A DNA stretch of 64,000 nucleotides from Acetobacter fallax (GTDB taxonomy: Bacteria > Pseudomonadota > Alphaproteobacteria > Acetobacterales > Acetobacteraceae), in contig NZ_WOSX01000002.1 of NCBI RefSeq assembly GCF_011516735.1, positions 1 through 64,000 of the forward strand, in the 5' to 3' direction. Below are positions 28,160 to 37,579 of the stretch, in pieces (within the stretch, counting starts at the first letter, position 1; the number at the start of each line of letters is the position of its first letter). A program made the translations under genes and the position numbers. The notes below the pieces were generated by a model. That model was given only the letters and a program-made list of their open reading frames with translations, searched no databases and had not been told where the DNA came from.

Positions 28160-29086
28160 ATGGCACAGACCAAAACCACGACTGCCGGACCCGGCGTCAG
28201 GTCGGTCCTCTCGCAACGCTATCGTGTCAACGAAGAAAAGCCCTTCCACCTCGCCGATTATGACCCGGGTGACACGGCGGGACTTCCGCTCGACAAAGCT
28301 CAGGGTAAAGCCCTGCTGAAGATCGCCAAAAAGCGACTCTTCGAATTGCAGGAACTCCTCTACGCCAACGGCACAACCTCAATGCTCATCGTGTTGCAGG
28401 GTATGGATGCCGCAGGAAAAGACGGAACGATCAAGCACGTCATGTCCGGCGTAAATCCGCAGGGCGTGAGCGTGACATCGTTCAAACAGCCCGGTCCGCA
28501 GGAACTGCTGCACGGATTCCTCTGGCGCATCCACAGCGCCGCTCCCGCCGCCGGCCGCATCGTCATCTTCAACCGAAGCCAGTACGAAGACGTCCTCGTC
28601 ACACGCGTTCACCCGGAACTTCTGGAACAGGAACATCTCCCCGAAGACACCGGCACCCCCGCATTCTGGAAAGGCCGTTTCGAGGACATCCGGCATTTCG
28701 AGCATTACCTGTCACGTCAGGGCACGCTGATCCTCAAATTCTTCCTCCACATTTCGAAGGAAGAACAACGCGCACGTCTGCTCGCCCGCCTGGACGACCA
28801 CGACAAACGGTGGAAATTCTCCGGCGCAGACGTCAGGGAACGTGAATTCTGGGATCATTACCAGCAGGCTTATGAAGAAGCGGTCAGCCACACTTCACGG
28901 CCCTACGCGCCCTGGTTCGTCGTCCCCGCCAACCACAAATGGTTCGCCCGTCTGACCGTACTCGAAACAATCATCAGCGCCCTCGAAAAGCTGGCCCAGA
29001 AACCACCCGTCATGGACCCGGCCTTTTCAAAATCCCTGGACACCTACCGCGCGAAACTGGGCGAAGAAACCGACCCGAAAGACTGA
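28160..29086 (+). CDS. ppk2: PPK2-family polyphosphate kinase
   Basis: 308 residues. Walker A is GMDAAGKDG (81-89), and the lid and substrate region FNRSQYEDVLVTRVHPE is diagnostic of PPK2. These enzymes move phosphate between polyphosphate and nucleotides; this single-domain form resembles the class that phosphorylates AMP or ADP (class III-like), a substrate class I infer from overall style only. The ATG is preceded by AGGAG. Its placement behind an SDR gene gives no clear pathway. It may support ATP or GTP regeneration from polyphosphate in stress. Confidence 0.9.
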   Translation: MAQTKTTTAGPGVRSVLSQRYRVNEEKPFHLADYDPGDTAGLPLDKAQGKALLKIAKKRLFELQELLYANGTTSMLIVLQGMDAAGKDGTIKHVMSGVNPQGVSVTSFKQPGPQELLHGFLWRIHSAAPAAGRIVIFNRSQYEDVLVTRVHPELLEQEHLPEDTGTPAFWKGRFEDIRHFEHYLSRQGTLILKFFLHISKEEQRARLLARLDDHDKRWKFSGADVREREFWDHYQQAYEEAVSHTSRPYAPWFVVPANHKWFARLTVLETIISALEKLAQKPPVMDPAFSKSLDTYRAKLGEETDPKD

Positions 29087-29092
29087 CGAACA

Positions 29093-30832
29093 TCATGGCC
29101 GGAGGGCGCAACTCCGGTCCCGCATGTGCCGGGAAAGCAGGCTGCGAGCCTCCTCAACAGCCCCGGACCAGTCTCCCGGGGCCGATTGCCGGATAACCCG
29201 CATCGAGGGATACCACGGAGTGTCAGAGCGACCCTCCAGCCAGCGCCAGCAACTGTCAAAACGTGATAGCATCAGCACCGGCAGACCCAGCCCGCCACCG
29301 AGATGCGCGATGGACGTATCAACCGTGATCAGAAGGTCAACACCGCTGAGACGGGCAGCCGTATCCGCGAAATCACCGATGCCCCCGGTGACATCAGTGA
29401 GAGGAAAGCCGCTTTCAGCTCTCTGCGTCGCCGCTTCATCCATCTGAAAACTGACGAAACGAGTCCCCTGAACTGAAAAAAGCGGTGCAAGTTCAGCCAG
29501 TTTTACAGAACGACGACGATCGAGAGCATGCGACCGTGCTTTGTGCCGCCGGGGCGCGCCAGACCAGACGAGGCCGACAACAAAATCACGCGCGTCCGCC
29601 CCACCATTTTCCACAAGACGCCGAACCATATCCCCCTGACGCACAGCCTCTCCCGGAGGAACGGAAAGATAGGGCGCCCCCGGAACCGTGTCCGGCATAA
29701 TCCCGAACCGCAACGGCAGACTGCCCAGCGGAGAGTGAAAGTCGAAGTGGCAACCGGACGGAAGGGTGCTGCAAACGTCCGCAATGCCCTCAACGCGACG
29801 GAATAACCGGACCAGGGGCTCAGGCACCTGCACAGTCACACGCGCGCCACATCGGCTGACGCTGGTGGCGAAACGGATAAACTGAAGCGAATCACCAAAA
29901 CCCTGTTCAGCATGAAGCAGGATACTGCGACCGCGCAGATCCTCACCCAGCCATAACGGCGCACAGAGATCCATCCGGGGCGTCTGACAGGATCGCCAGC
30001 GCCACTCATACTCCCGCCAGCCCTCATCCCAGCGCCCCGCCTTGAGCAGGGCCGTGGCACGGGTAAACAACGTCTTCGGATAAGCTGGCCGCACTTCCAG
30101 CGCGCGGTCAGCCGCGATAATGGCCGCATCCGACTGATTGAGAAGAGAGAGCAGATGACTGCGGTTATGCAGCGCCTCCTCATCCTGTGGTTTCAGAGCA
30201 AGAGCCTTTTCAACGGCCTGGAGAGACTCCTCCAGCCGCCCTGTCAGCTCGAGTGCCACACCATGATCAAGATGATAATACGCCTCCTCCGGCCGGGCGG
30301 CGATGGCCCGCGCAATCAGGTCAAGCGCGGCTTCCGGCTCTCCCTGATCAAGCAGGAGTCTGCCAAGACGGTGGCTGACACAGGGAACATCAGGCGCCAG
30401 TTCAAGACTCTGCCTGTAAAAACGAACAGCACGATCCGTTTCGCCAATCCCTTCGAAAGCGACCCCGGCCGTAAAAAACGCAAACCCGGAAGCAGGCATC
30501 ATGCGACTTGTCTGTTCCAGCTCCGCCGTGGCTTCAGCCTGACAGCCCAGCTTTCGCAAACAATGCGCATAGAGCAGGCGGAAAACAAAATTTCCCGACT
30601 GACGAAAGCAGCGCCCCAGCGGCGCCAGAGCACGCGCCGGCCGGCCAAGCCGAAGCTCCGCGCGTCCAAGCAGGGCCAGAGCAGCCATATCGCGCGGATG
30701 ACGTCCAAGGAAACGCAGCGTATCGCGACGGACCGCTTCGAAATCCCGTCGTTGTTCAAAAACACGACACCGGGCCAGCATCGTGTCCAGCAATGTATCA
30801 GAGACTTCGGCGGTGGCGGACCGGATCGTCAT
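29093..30832 (-). CDS. TPR protein with C-terminal glycosyltransferase-9-like domain
   Basis: 579 residues. The N-terminal half (about 15-290) is a run of TPR units, for example AYYHLDHGVALELTGRLEES and KTLFTRATALLKAGRWDEGW. The C-terminal half contains ILLHAEQGFGDSLQFIRFA, VGLVWSGAPRRHK and DTSIAHLGGGLGLPVLML, typical of the heptosyltransferase-like domain in TPR-linked glycosyltransferases. It may glycosylate a protein or surface polymer; the acceptor is unknown. No signal peptide. The gene ends 7 bp from the oppositely oriented ppk2. Confidence 0.8.
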   Translation of the reverse strand: MTIRSATAEVSDTLLDTMLARCRVFEQRRDFEAVRRDTLRFLGRHPRDMAALALLGRAELRLGRPARALAPLGRCFRQSGNFVFRLLYAHCLRKLGCQAEATAELEQTSRMMPASGFAFFTAGVAFEGIGETDRAVRFYRQSLELAPDVPCVSHRLGRLLLDQGEPEAALDLIARAIAARPEEAYYHLDHGVALELTGRLEESLQAVEKALALKPQDEEALHNRSHLLSLLNQSDAAIIAADRALEVRPAYPKTLFTRATALLKAGRWDEGWREYEWRWRSCQTPRMDLCAPLWLGEDLRGRSILLHAEQGFGDSLQFIRFATSVSRCGARVTVQVPEPLVRLFRRVEGIADVCSTLPSGCHFDFHSPLGSLPLRFGIMPDTVPGAPYLSVPPGEAVRQGDMVRRLVENGGADARDFVVGLVWSGAPRRHKARSHALDRRRSVKLAELAPLFSVQGTRFVSFQMDEAATQRAESGFPLTDVTGGIGDFADTAARLSGVDLLITVDTSIAHLGGGLGLPVLMLSRFDSCWRWLEGRSDTPWYPSMRVIRQSAPGDWSGAVEEARSLLSRHMRDRSCALRP

Positions 30833-30987
30833 GGTGCGAACTCCTCACCACCCTGATGCCACCCGGATCTTAAGAGCCCCTTTCCGGATCGCGGGATTTT
30901 TTTGCAGAGCGTTACAGCACCACATCAGATATGACAGGCCCGGCCGAAAGGTGCACCTGCTCCGTCGCACTATGAAAAGATGACAGC

Positions 30988-31206
30988 CTCTGTTGTCGTT
31001 AAGTGTTGATCTGTGATTTTTCAAAGGGTTGGCAAAATCCGGGCTCTGCCCGAACCCGGCAGGGACCGTCACGCGAAGGCGTGCTGCGCACGACGGCCCC
31101 TGCACCCCGATTGATCAAATAACAAAATGGTTTCCAAAGGTCTGTGACCTTTGGTGGGTTCCAGGGCAAAGCCCTGAGAAGATGCCGGCACTGAATGACA
31201 ACAGAG
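30988..31206. repeat. Multi-hairpin intergenic repeat, copy C (best preserved)
   Basis: 219 bp with inverted ends: the left end CTCTGTTGTCGTTAAGTG and the complement of the right end CTCTGTTGTCATTCAGTG match at 16 of 18. Inside are stable stems: CGGGC-TCT-GCCCG (31040-31052), CCAAAGGT-CTGTG-ACCTTTGG (31134-31154), CAGGGC-AAA-GCCCTG (31162-31176), and a central branched segment between GGGACCGTC and GACGGCCCC. No coding frame. It lies between the TPR gene and the efflux operon, 3' of the outer-membrane factor gene. The same sequence order occurs at 43255 and 61957. Confidence 0.88.
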
Positions 31207-31368
31207 CCTCTGGAAACCGGCCTGTTACTCAACTGATCGGGAAGAAGGGGTTCGAGGACAGAGCTCTGTCCAGTGTTACACCGGGATCAGCAATCCGCTT
31301 CTCTGAGCGCCCATGGGACAAAGCCCCCGGTTTTTACACTTCATTATACGAACAGAGCCTGACAGAAG
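31207..31368. other. Intergenic tail after repeat C with a 16-bp perfect palindrome
   Basis: The tail begins CTGGAAACCGG and continues to GGGAAGAAGGGGTTCGAGGAC, similar to the sequence following copy E (GGGATGAAGGGGTCCACGACC), so homology between the two loci continues past the inverted end. Within it, GGACAGAGCTCTGTCC at 31256-31271 is a perfect palindrome. The tail ends at the stop of the outer-membrane factor gene, so a terminator role is possible. No gene seen; together with 30833-30987, which also lacks a gene, it flanks the repeat. Confidence 0.5.
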
Positions 31369-32964
31369 TCAGGGCTGCCGCATCAGATTGGCATTCGCAG
31401 GATCGGTGGAAACGGAAATTCCGCCAGCACCCTTCGGCGTACGCAAACCATCATACTGAAGCGGCGCGAAAGGACGAATCGCCTTATATGCCGGCAGATC
31501 ACTGGCCGACCAGCCACCGCCGAGAGCACGGATCAGAGTAACCTTCGACTGAAGCTCCCGGGTCCTGACCTGCATCAGCGCCACACGGGCAACCAGAGCC
31601 GCCTGCTGCGCAACAACAACATCCAGATAGTTGGTGAGACCGCCCGTATAAAGCTCCATCGTCATCGTCTGCGTACGAAGCGCAGCCCTGACAGCACTGT
31701 CCTGCTGAATCGTCTCAGTCCTCAGACGACTGACATTCGTCAGACCATCTTCAACTTCCTGGAACGCGGACAGAACCGTGGAACGATAATCATCCTCGGC
31801 CTGACGATACTGCGACCAGCTCCGCTGAAGCTCAGCCCGGCGAATACCCCCCTGAAAAAGAGGCAGCACAGCCTGCGCACCAAAATTGTACATGGAGTTC
31901 GACAGCGAGGCGAGATCAAAGCCGTTATCCATAAAGCCGGTCATCGCATTGAACGTCACATGTGGATAAAATGCCGCGCGTGATACACCGATGGCACGGT
32001 TCGCCTGCGCCATTGCCCGCTCGGACGCAGCAATATCAGGACGACGCTCCAGCAGCGTTGACGGCAGACCGGCAGAAGGCCGCACATCCGGGAAACTGAG
32101 GTCATCCACCTTCAGCGGGGCAATATGAAACGAAGCCGGCGCCGCATTCACCAGCACGGCAAGAGCATGCTCCATAACATCACGCCGGGCGCGGATGTCG
32201 GTCTCCGCCGCCTGCGTGGCATAAAGCTGGGCTTCGGCGCGTGACACGTCGATCCCCGCGGAAATCGCCCCCTGCAGACGCATCTGCGTGATCTGCACCG
32301 CAAGCTGATAATAGCGGATCGAATCCCTGTAGACCGCATCCTGCGCATCGAACCCGCGCAACGCCATGTAATCCCAGGCAAGTTCAGCTTCCAGGCTCAG
32401 ACGCGCAACCGCATAATCTGCCGCCTGCTGCTGTGCTGACTGTTTCGCCATCAGCGTGCGATTGCGGATCGCATCCCAGAAATCCGGCTCCCATGTCGCA
32501 GCGCCCGAATACTGCTCGGACGACATATACATCGGACCGGTAGAGCCCGCACCGCGCCACAGCCGGTGCGCCGACCCTTTCCATTTCTCTCCGCCGGCCG
32601 AACCGGTCACCTGCGGATAAAGATGCGCCGCAACCTGCGCCGCCACATCACGCGACTGCATGAAGGACTCGGCCGACGCCTGAAGATCCGGATTGGCTTT
32701 CAGAGCCCGGTCCTCAAGCGCATCAAGCTGTGGATCGCCAAATGCCTTCCACCAGTCACTGCGGGGGGCGCCATCATCAGGCTGCCCGTAACGGATAACC
32801 CCCTGCCCCTCCCAGTTTACCGGATAAACCAGCTTCACAGGCTTATAAGCCGGAGCCAGATCGCAGCCGGCAAGACCAGTCGCCATCAGCAAAGCCGCAG
32901 CAAAGCAATTCAGACGGCGACGTTTCCCGGACTGCACTTCAGGCGAAATACGGCATGCCGTCAT
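31369..32964 (-). CDS. RND efflux outer-membrane factor (NodT-type lipoprotein)
   Basis: 531 residues. The signal peptide ends in a lipobox (MATGLAGC), so it is probably a lipid-anchored TolC-like channel of the NodT/OprM class. The family features are visible: SDWWKAFGDPQLDALEDRAL, PSTLLERRPDIAASERAMAQA and the duplicated long-helix regions. It joins the periplasmic adaptor and RND pump into a tripartite exporter. Its start overlaps the adaptor stop by 4 nt (ATGA). It is the last gene of the operon. Confidence 0.92.
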   Translation of the reverse strand: MTACRISPEVQSGKRRRLNCFAAALLMATGLAGCDLAPAYKPVKLVYPVNWEGQGVIRYGQPDDGAPRSDWWKAFGDPQLDALEDRALKANPDLQASAESFMQSRDVAAQVAAHLYPQVTGSAGGEKWKGSAHRLWRGAGSTGPMYMSSEQYSGAATWEPDFWDAIRNRTLMAKQSAQQQAADYAVARLSLEAELAWDYMALRGFDAQDAVYRDSIRYYQLAVQITQMRLQGAISAGIDVSRAEAQLYATQAAETDIRARRDVMEHALAVLVNAAPASFHIAPLKVDDLSFPDVRPSAGLPSTLLERRPDIAASERAMAQANRAIGVSRAAFYPHVTFNAMTGFMDNGFDLASLSNSMYNFGAQAVLPLFQGGIRRAELQRSWSQYRQAEDDYRSTVLSAFQEVEDGLTNVSRLRTETIQQDSAVRAALRTQTMTMELYTGGLTNYLDVVVAQQAALVARVALMQVRTRELQSKVTLIRALGGGWSASDLPAYKAIRPFAPLQYDGLRTPKGAGGISVSTDPANANLMRQP

Positions 32965-34229
32965 TGACGCGCACCCGCCTCAGGTGAGGGAGAGTTGTCC
33001 TTCGGCATCGCCCGGACATCGTCGTTACCAGCCGCTCCGGTTTTCTCCGGAGGCGGCCCGGCGGCAATGTTGTAGCCGCGCGTGCCAGGAACAACACGGA
33101 CCTCGTCGCCGTCGAGCAGACCGGCAGACGGATTGTTAATCACCTTGTCCGTGGTCTTCAGACCCTCAAGAATCTGCACGCTTTTTCCGAGCAGCGTGCC
33201 AACTCTCACGGACACGAGATGAACCCGGTTGCTGGCGTCAACCATCGCCACCTGCAGCCCCTCCGCACGGAATATCAGCGCCCCTACAGGCAGAATGAGA
33301 ATATCCGGATCGCCCGGCGCCTCGAAATGCACCGTCGCATAGGAATCAGGCCAGAGTTCGCCGCGAGGATTATCAACCATGAGCTCCGTATTCACAGTGC
33401 GGGTGTTCTGATTGAAGGCCGCCGCCGTCGCGAGATAACGCGCCTGGAACTCACGCCCCTGAAACTGCGGCACCCTGAGGGTGGCCGTCAGTTTCGGCGT
33501 AATAATATCCGCATAATCCTGCGGCACCGGCACAAACACGCGCATCGCATGAACGTCCGCAACGCTGAACAGCTCGGTGGCGCTGCCGCGTGAACTCACA
33601 TCACCGCCTCCGGCATTCACATAATCACCCACATCGGCAAGTCGCGCCGTAACCACACCATCAAACGGCGCGACGATCTTCTTAAAACCTTCGAGTGCAG
33701 CATAACGCTCCATCTCATGGCGCGCCGCCTCAACCTGTGCCTGCTGCGCTTCGGCATTGGCCGCCTGCACATCGACTTCCTGCTGCGACACCGCCTGAGT
33801 GCCCTGCAGCGCTTTCCAGCGTCTCGCTGTGATCTGAGCCAGCTTGTAACGGGCAAGCGCCACATCCAGATTGGCCTTCGACGCACCGAACTGCGCATCA
33901 AGACCAGGCGTATCGATCTCAGCCAGAAGATCTCCGGCATGAACCTGCGCGCCGATGTCCTTGTACCACATCTTCACATAGCCGGAGACCTGCGCGTATA
34001 TCGGCGCCTGATACCAGGCCGAAATATTGGCCGGAAGATCCAGTGTGCGGTGGGTCGGACCAGGCTGCGCGCTGATCAGCTGCACCTTCGGATAAGAACT
34101 CTCCCGCGTGTCCGACGCCAGTTGCACAAAATGACGGTGACGCTGGAAAATCCCCCACGCCGCCAGAACCAGCGCCACAATCAGAACGATAATGAGCGCA
34201 AGCTTTCCGCGCGATTGCCTGCCACTCAT
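32961..34229 (-). CDS. RND efflux periplasmic adaptor (membrane fusion protein)
   Basis: 422 residues: an N-terminal membrane anchor (LALIIVLIVALVLAAWGIF), a lipoyl/barrel-sandwich half (ISAWYQAPIYAQVSGYVKMW), an alpha-hairpin with VSQQEVDVQAANAEAQQAQ, then the second lipoyl half (IVAPFDGVVTARLADVGDYV) and a beta-barrel region. It links pump and channel across the periplasm. Both ends overlap neighbours by 4 nt. The C-terminal tail is Pro/Gly-rich and polar. No metal-binding His or Met cluster is evident, which argues mildly against a metal exporter. Confidence 0.92.
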   Translation of the reverse strand: MSGRQSRGKLALIIVLIVALVLAAWGIFQRHRHFVQLASDTRESSYPKVQLISAQPGPTHRTLDLPANISAWYQAPIYAQVSGYVKMWYKDIGAQVHAGDLLAEIDTPGLDAQFGASKANLDVALARYKLAQITARRWKALQGTQAVSQQEVDVQAANAEAQQAQVEAARHEMERYAALEGFKKIVAPFDGVVTARLADVGDYVNAGGGDVSSRGSATELFSVADVHAMRVFVPVPQDYADIITPKLTATLRVPQFQGREFQARYLATAAAFNQNTRTVNTELMVDNPRGELWPDSYATVHFEAPGDPDILILPVGALIFRAEGLQVAMVDASNRVHLVSVRVGTLLGKSVQILEGLKTTDKVINNPSAGLLDGDEVRVVPGTRGYNIAAGPPPEKTGAAGNDDVRAMPKDNSPSPEAGARQ

Positions 34230-37200
34230 GCCGCTTCTCCCTCGGGCGTCTTCAATTTCTGTTTCCGTCCGTGCAGCATGGCGAAGACGCAGGGCACGAA
34301 CAGCAATGTCGCAACCGTCGCCACCAGCAGACCACCAATCACCGCCTTGCCGAGCGGCGCATTCTGCGAGTTGCTCATCGACATCGGCAGCATGCCGACA
34401 ATCATGGCGGACGCCGTCATCAGCACCGGACGAATCCGCTCGAACCCGGCATCCAGCGCCGCTTTGAATGCATCCCCGTGCCGTGCCAGCTCATCGCGGG
34501 CAAAAGACACGACCAGAATGGAATTCGCCGTCGCCGTGCCCATGCACATGATCGCACCCGTCAGAGCCGGCACCGACAGCGCCGTGTTCGTCAGGAACAG
34601 CGACCACGCAATACCACCAAGAGCACCGGGAAGCGCCGTGATGATGATGAACGGATCAAGCCACGACTGAAAGTTCACGACGATGATCAGATAGACCAGC
34701 ATGATCGACATCGCCAGACCACCGATAAGCTGAGCATAGGCCGAATTCATCGTCACGCCCTGGCCGATCACGGCCATGGAGGAACCATGCGGCAACTTGT
34801 CCTGCTCAGCCGCCACAATTCGCTTTACCTCCCGCGCCACAGTACCCAGGTCGATCCCTTCGTTCATGGCGTAGATGTCGAAGACCGGCATAATATTGTA
34901 GTGCGCAACCTCACCCGGCGTCCCCGTTTCGACAATCTTGCTCAGACCACCAAGCAACTGAACGGTATTACCGTTCGGGTTCCCGTCGCCCTTATCAACA
35001 GGCGTGATCTCCAGGTCGTTCATCGTCTGCAGATATTCCGCCGGCGTCTGAATATCGATCAGATGCGACACGCCGGTCTTCGGGTCGAGCCAGTAAACCT
35101 GACCAACCTGGGAACTGCCCGACAGAGAGACAAGCATGTTGCTGGCAACGTCGGACTCCGTGATGCCGGTACCAAGAGCAAAGCTCCGTCGTGCATTCAC
35201 CAGAAGCGTCGGCGTCGTCATCGGTTCCTGAACGTTCACATCCGCAATACCGGGCACATGGCGCAGTTTCGTCACCAGCCGGTTCGCAAAAATAAAGTTG
35301 TCATGCAGGTTACGGCCGATGATCTGAACGTCGATCGGAGCCGGCGCACCAAAGTTCAGAATCTTCGCCGTCAGATCGGCGGGCTGGAATGTAATCTGCG
35401 TGCCGGGGAATTTCTTCTGCAAACCAGTTCGCAACGTGGCGCGGTATTCAGCCACCGGCGAATCATCGTTCTTCAGCGTCACGTTCAGATCGCAATCCTG
35501 CGATCCCACCGTCGGCGTCGGAATAAACGCCTGGTTGAGCGGGCTGAAAGGCAGTCCACAGTTATCAACAATGGACTCCACCTGCCCCGGAAGCAGACTC
35601 TCGATCTCATCATTCACCAGCTGAGAAATCTTGCCTGCTTCTTCAATACGGGTCCCGAGCGGCGCCCGCATATGCAGCGCCAGCGCATTCGAATTGATCT
35701 CCGGGAAGAAATCCTGACCCACAAAGAACAGAAGGCCCAGCGAACAGATCGCGGCCGCAAGAAAACCACCAATAAAGGTGCCACGCGCGGCTATCAGAGA
35801 AGCAAGCAACTCCTTGTAGCCAGCCCGGAACTGCTCGAAACGATGCTCGAAGCCCCGCTGAAAGCGCCCGAAAATGGTCTTCGGCTCTTTGTTCGCACCA
35901 GACCGCTCCGCCTCAACCTGAGCCGCAAGCAGGTATTTCGCCATCGTCGGAACAAGTGTTCGAGACAGGATAAAAGACGCCAGCATCGCAAAGATGATGG
36001 CCTCAGCCATCGGCATGAACAGCCAGCCGGCAACACCCGTCAGCTGGAACAGCGGCATCCAGACGATACAGATACAGAGTGTGGACACGAACGTCGCCAC
36101 GACAATCTGGTTGGCGGCATCAATGATCGCGTCTTCCAGATCCTTGCCGCCATGCAGATGCGCATCGATATTTTCGATCATGACGGTCGCATCATCGACG
36201 AGAATACCAACCGCCAGCGCCAGCCCGCCAAGCGTCATCACATTGATCGTCTGACCAGCCCAGCCCAGCCCGATGATCGCGCAGAGCATGGCGAGCGGAA
36301 TAGAGGTCGCAATGATGACCGTGGACCGCCACGACCCCAGGAAGAGCAGCACGACAAGCCCGGTAAGCACGGCGGCGGTGCCCATCTCCTGCACCACGTC
36401 GCGCACCGATTCCTTCACAAAAGTGGAAGCATCGTTGACGATCCTGATGTCCACACCCGGTGGCAACGTCTTCACGATACCGGGCAGCAGCTGCTTCACA
36501 CCGTCCACGACGGCAAGCGTCGAAGCATCGCCACTTTTCATGATGACGATGAGAACGCCCTGCTGCCCCTTCACCAGAACAAGGTTGGTCTGCGGCGGTC
36601 CGCCGGGGTGAACCCAGGCCACATCACGCATATACACCACGGAATTCCCGACCTGCTTGATCGGGATGGCATTGAAGGTGTCGATATCACGCGGCGCAGC
36701 ATTGGACTGCACCATCCAGTCCATCGTGCCGATTTTCTGGTCGCCCGCCGGAAGAACGATGTTCTGCCTGTTCAGCGCGGCAGAGACATCCACCGGCGAA
36801 AGACCATGCGCAAGCAGCTTGGTCGGATCGAGATCGACCATGATGTTGCCCGGCTGACCGCCATACGGGTTCGGAATCGCCGCACCCGCCACCGAAACCA
36901 GCGCCGGTCTGATCAGGTTCGACGACATGTCATAGATCTGTGACGCCGTCATACTGGTCGAGGAAACCTGAAGCGTCAGAACCGGCACGGAAGACGCGTT
37001 GTAGGTCAGAACCAGCGGCGGCGTGGACCCGGTCGGCATCTGTTTGATGACGGTCTGCGACACGGCCGTAATCTGCGTCTGAGCCGCAGAGGCGTCGGTT
37101 CCGGGCTGAAAGAAGATTTTGACAATGCCCCGCCCGTAATAGGACTGGCTTTCGATGTGTTCGATATTGTTGACCGTCGCCGTCAGCGCACGCTCATAAT

Positions 37201-37399
37201 AATAAACGACACGCCCCGACATGTCCTCCGGCATAAGACCCGTATAGGTCCACGCCACGGCCACAACCGGGATCTTGATGCTTGGAAACACGTCTGTCGG
37301 CGTGAACAGAATCGACCGGACACCGAAAACCAGGATCAGGATCGAGAGGACAACAAAGGTGTAAGGACGCTTGAGAGCAATGACGACAATTTCGTTCAT
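34226..37399 (-). CDS. RND-family efflux pump permease
   Basis: 1057 residues with the standard RND layout: TM1 at the N-terminus (KRPYTFVVLSILILVFGV), two large periplasmic loops and two blocks of six helices. The TM4 acidic pair is present (VGILVDDATVMIEN). At the TM10 position where AcrB has the proton-relay Lys (AKNAILIVEFAKD), this protein reads TANSILVVSFARD, so the aligned residue is Ala. The sequence is more like an under-described COG0841 branch than AcrB or CzcA. It exports an unknown compound by proton-motive force. It follows the two-component genes by 180 bp on the same strand. Confidence 0.9.
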   Translation of the reverse strand: MNEIVVIALKRPYTFVVLSILILVFGVRSILFTPTDVFPSIKIPVVAVAWTYTGLMPEDMSGRVVYYYERALTATVNNIEHIESQSYYGRGIVKIFFQPGTDASAAQTQITAVSQTVIKQMPTGSTPPLVLTYNASSVPVLTLQVSSTSMTASQIYDMSSNLIRPALVSVAGAAIPNPYGGQPGNIMVDLDPTKLLAHGLSPVDVSAALNRQNIVLPAGDQKIGTMDWMVQSNAAPRDIDTFNAIPIKQVGNSVVYMRDVAWVHPGGPPQTNLVLVKGQQGVLIVIMKSGDASTLAVVDGVKQLLPGIVKTLPPGVDIRIVNDASTFVKESVRDVVQEMGTAAVLTGLVVLLFLGSWRSTVIIATSIPLAMLCAIIGLGWAGQTINVMTLGGLALAVGILVDDATVMIENIDAHLHGGKDLEDAIIDAANQIVVATFVSTLCICIVWMPLFQLTGVAGWLFMPMAEAIIFAMLASFILSRTLVPTMAKYLLAAQVEAERSGANKEPKTIFGRFQRGFEHRFEQFRAGYKELLASLIAARGTFIGGFLAAAICSLGLLFFVGQDFFPEINSNALALHMRAPLGTRIEEAGKISQLVNDEIESLLPGQVESIVDNCGLPFSPLNQAFIPTPTVGSQDCDLNVTLKNDDSPVAEYRATLRTGLQKKFPGTQITFQPADLTAKILNFGAPAPIDVQIIGRNLHDNFIFANRLVTKLRHVPGIADVNVQEPMTTPTLLVNARRSFALGTGITESDVASNMLVSLSGSSQVGQVYWLDPKTGVSHLIDIQTPAEYLQTMNDLEITPVDKGDGNPNGNTVQLLGGLSKIVETGTPGEVAHYNIMPVFDIYAMNEGIDLGTVAREVKRIVAAEQDKLPHGSSMAVIGQGVTMNSAYAQLIGGLAMSIMLVYLIIVVNFQSWLDPFIIITALPGALGGIAWSLFLTNTALSVPALTGAIMCMGTATANSILVVSFARDELARHGDAFKAALDAGFERIRPVLMTASAMIVGMLPMSMSNSQNAPLGKAVIGGLLVATVATLLFVPCVFAMLHGRKQKLKTPEGEAA

Positions 37400-37579
37400 A
37401 CGCTCTCACCCGAATACACATCGAACAGGCACAGTACAACTGACATATGTAACCTTCTGGCAGCGAATGCCGCAGGTGGCGAATAAAATACCTTTTAAGA
37501 GACCCTCTCCGGAGCTGTCATTTCCCCCGATAGCCGGCTGAAAACAACATTTTCCCCTGACGGTTCCGAGCCGCTCCCG

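Noticed and set aside
34271..36943. An 890-codon open frame on the plus strand
   Set aside because: It lies antisense to the RND permease, is rich in Arg, His and Gln, and has no domain. Long antisense frames arise from the codon bias of high-GC genes.
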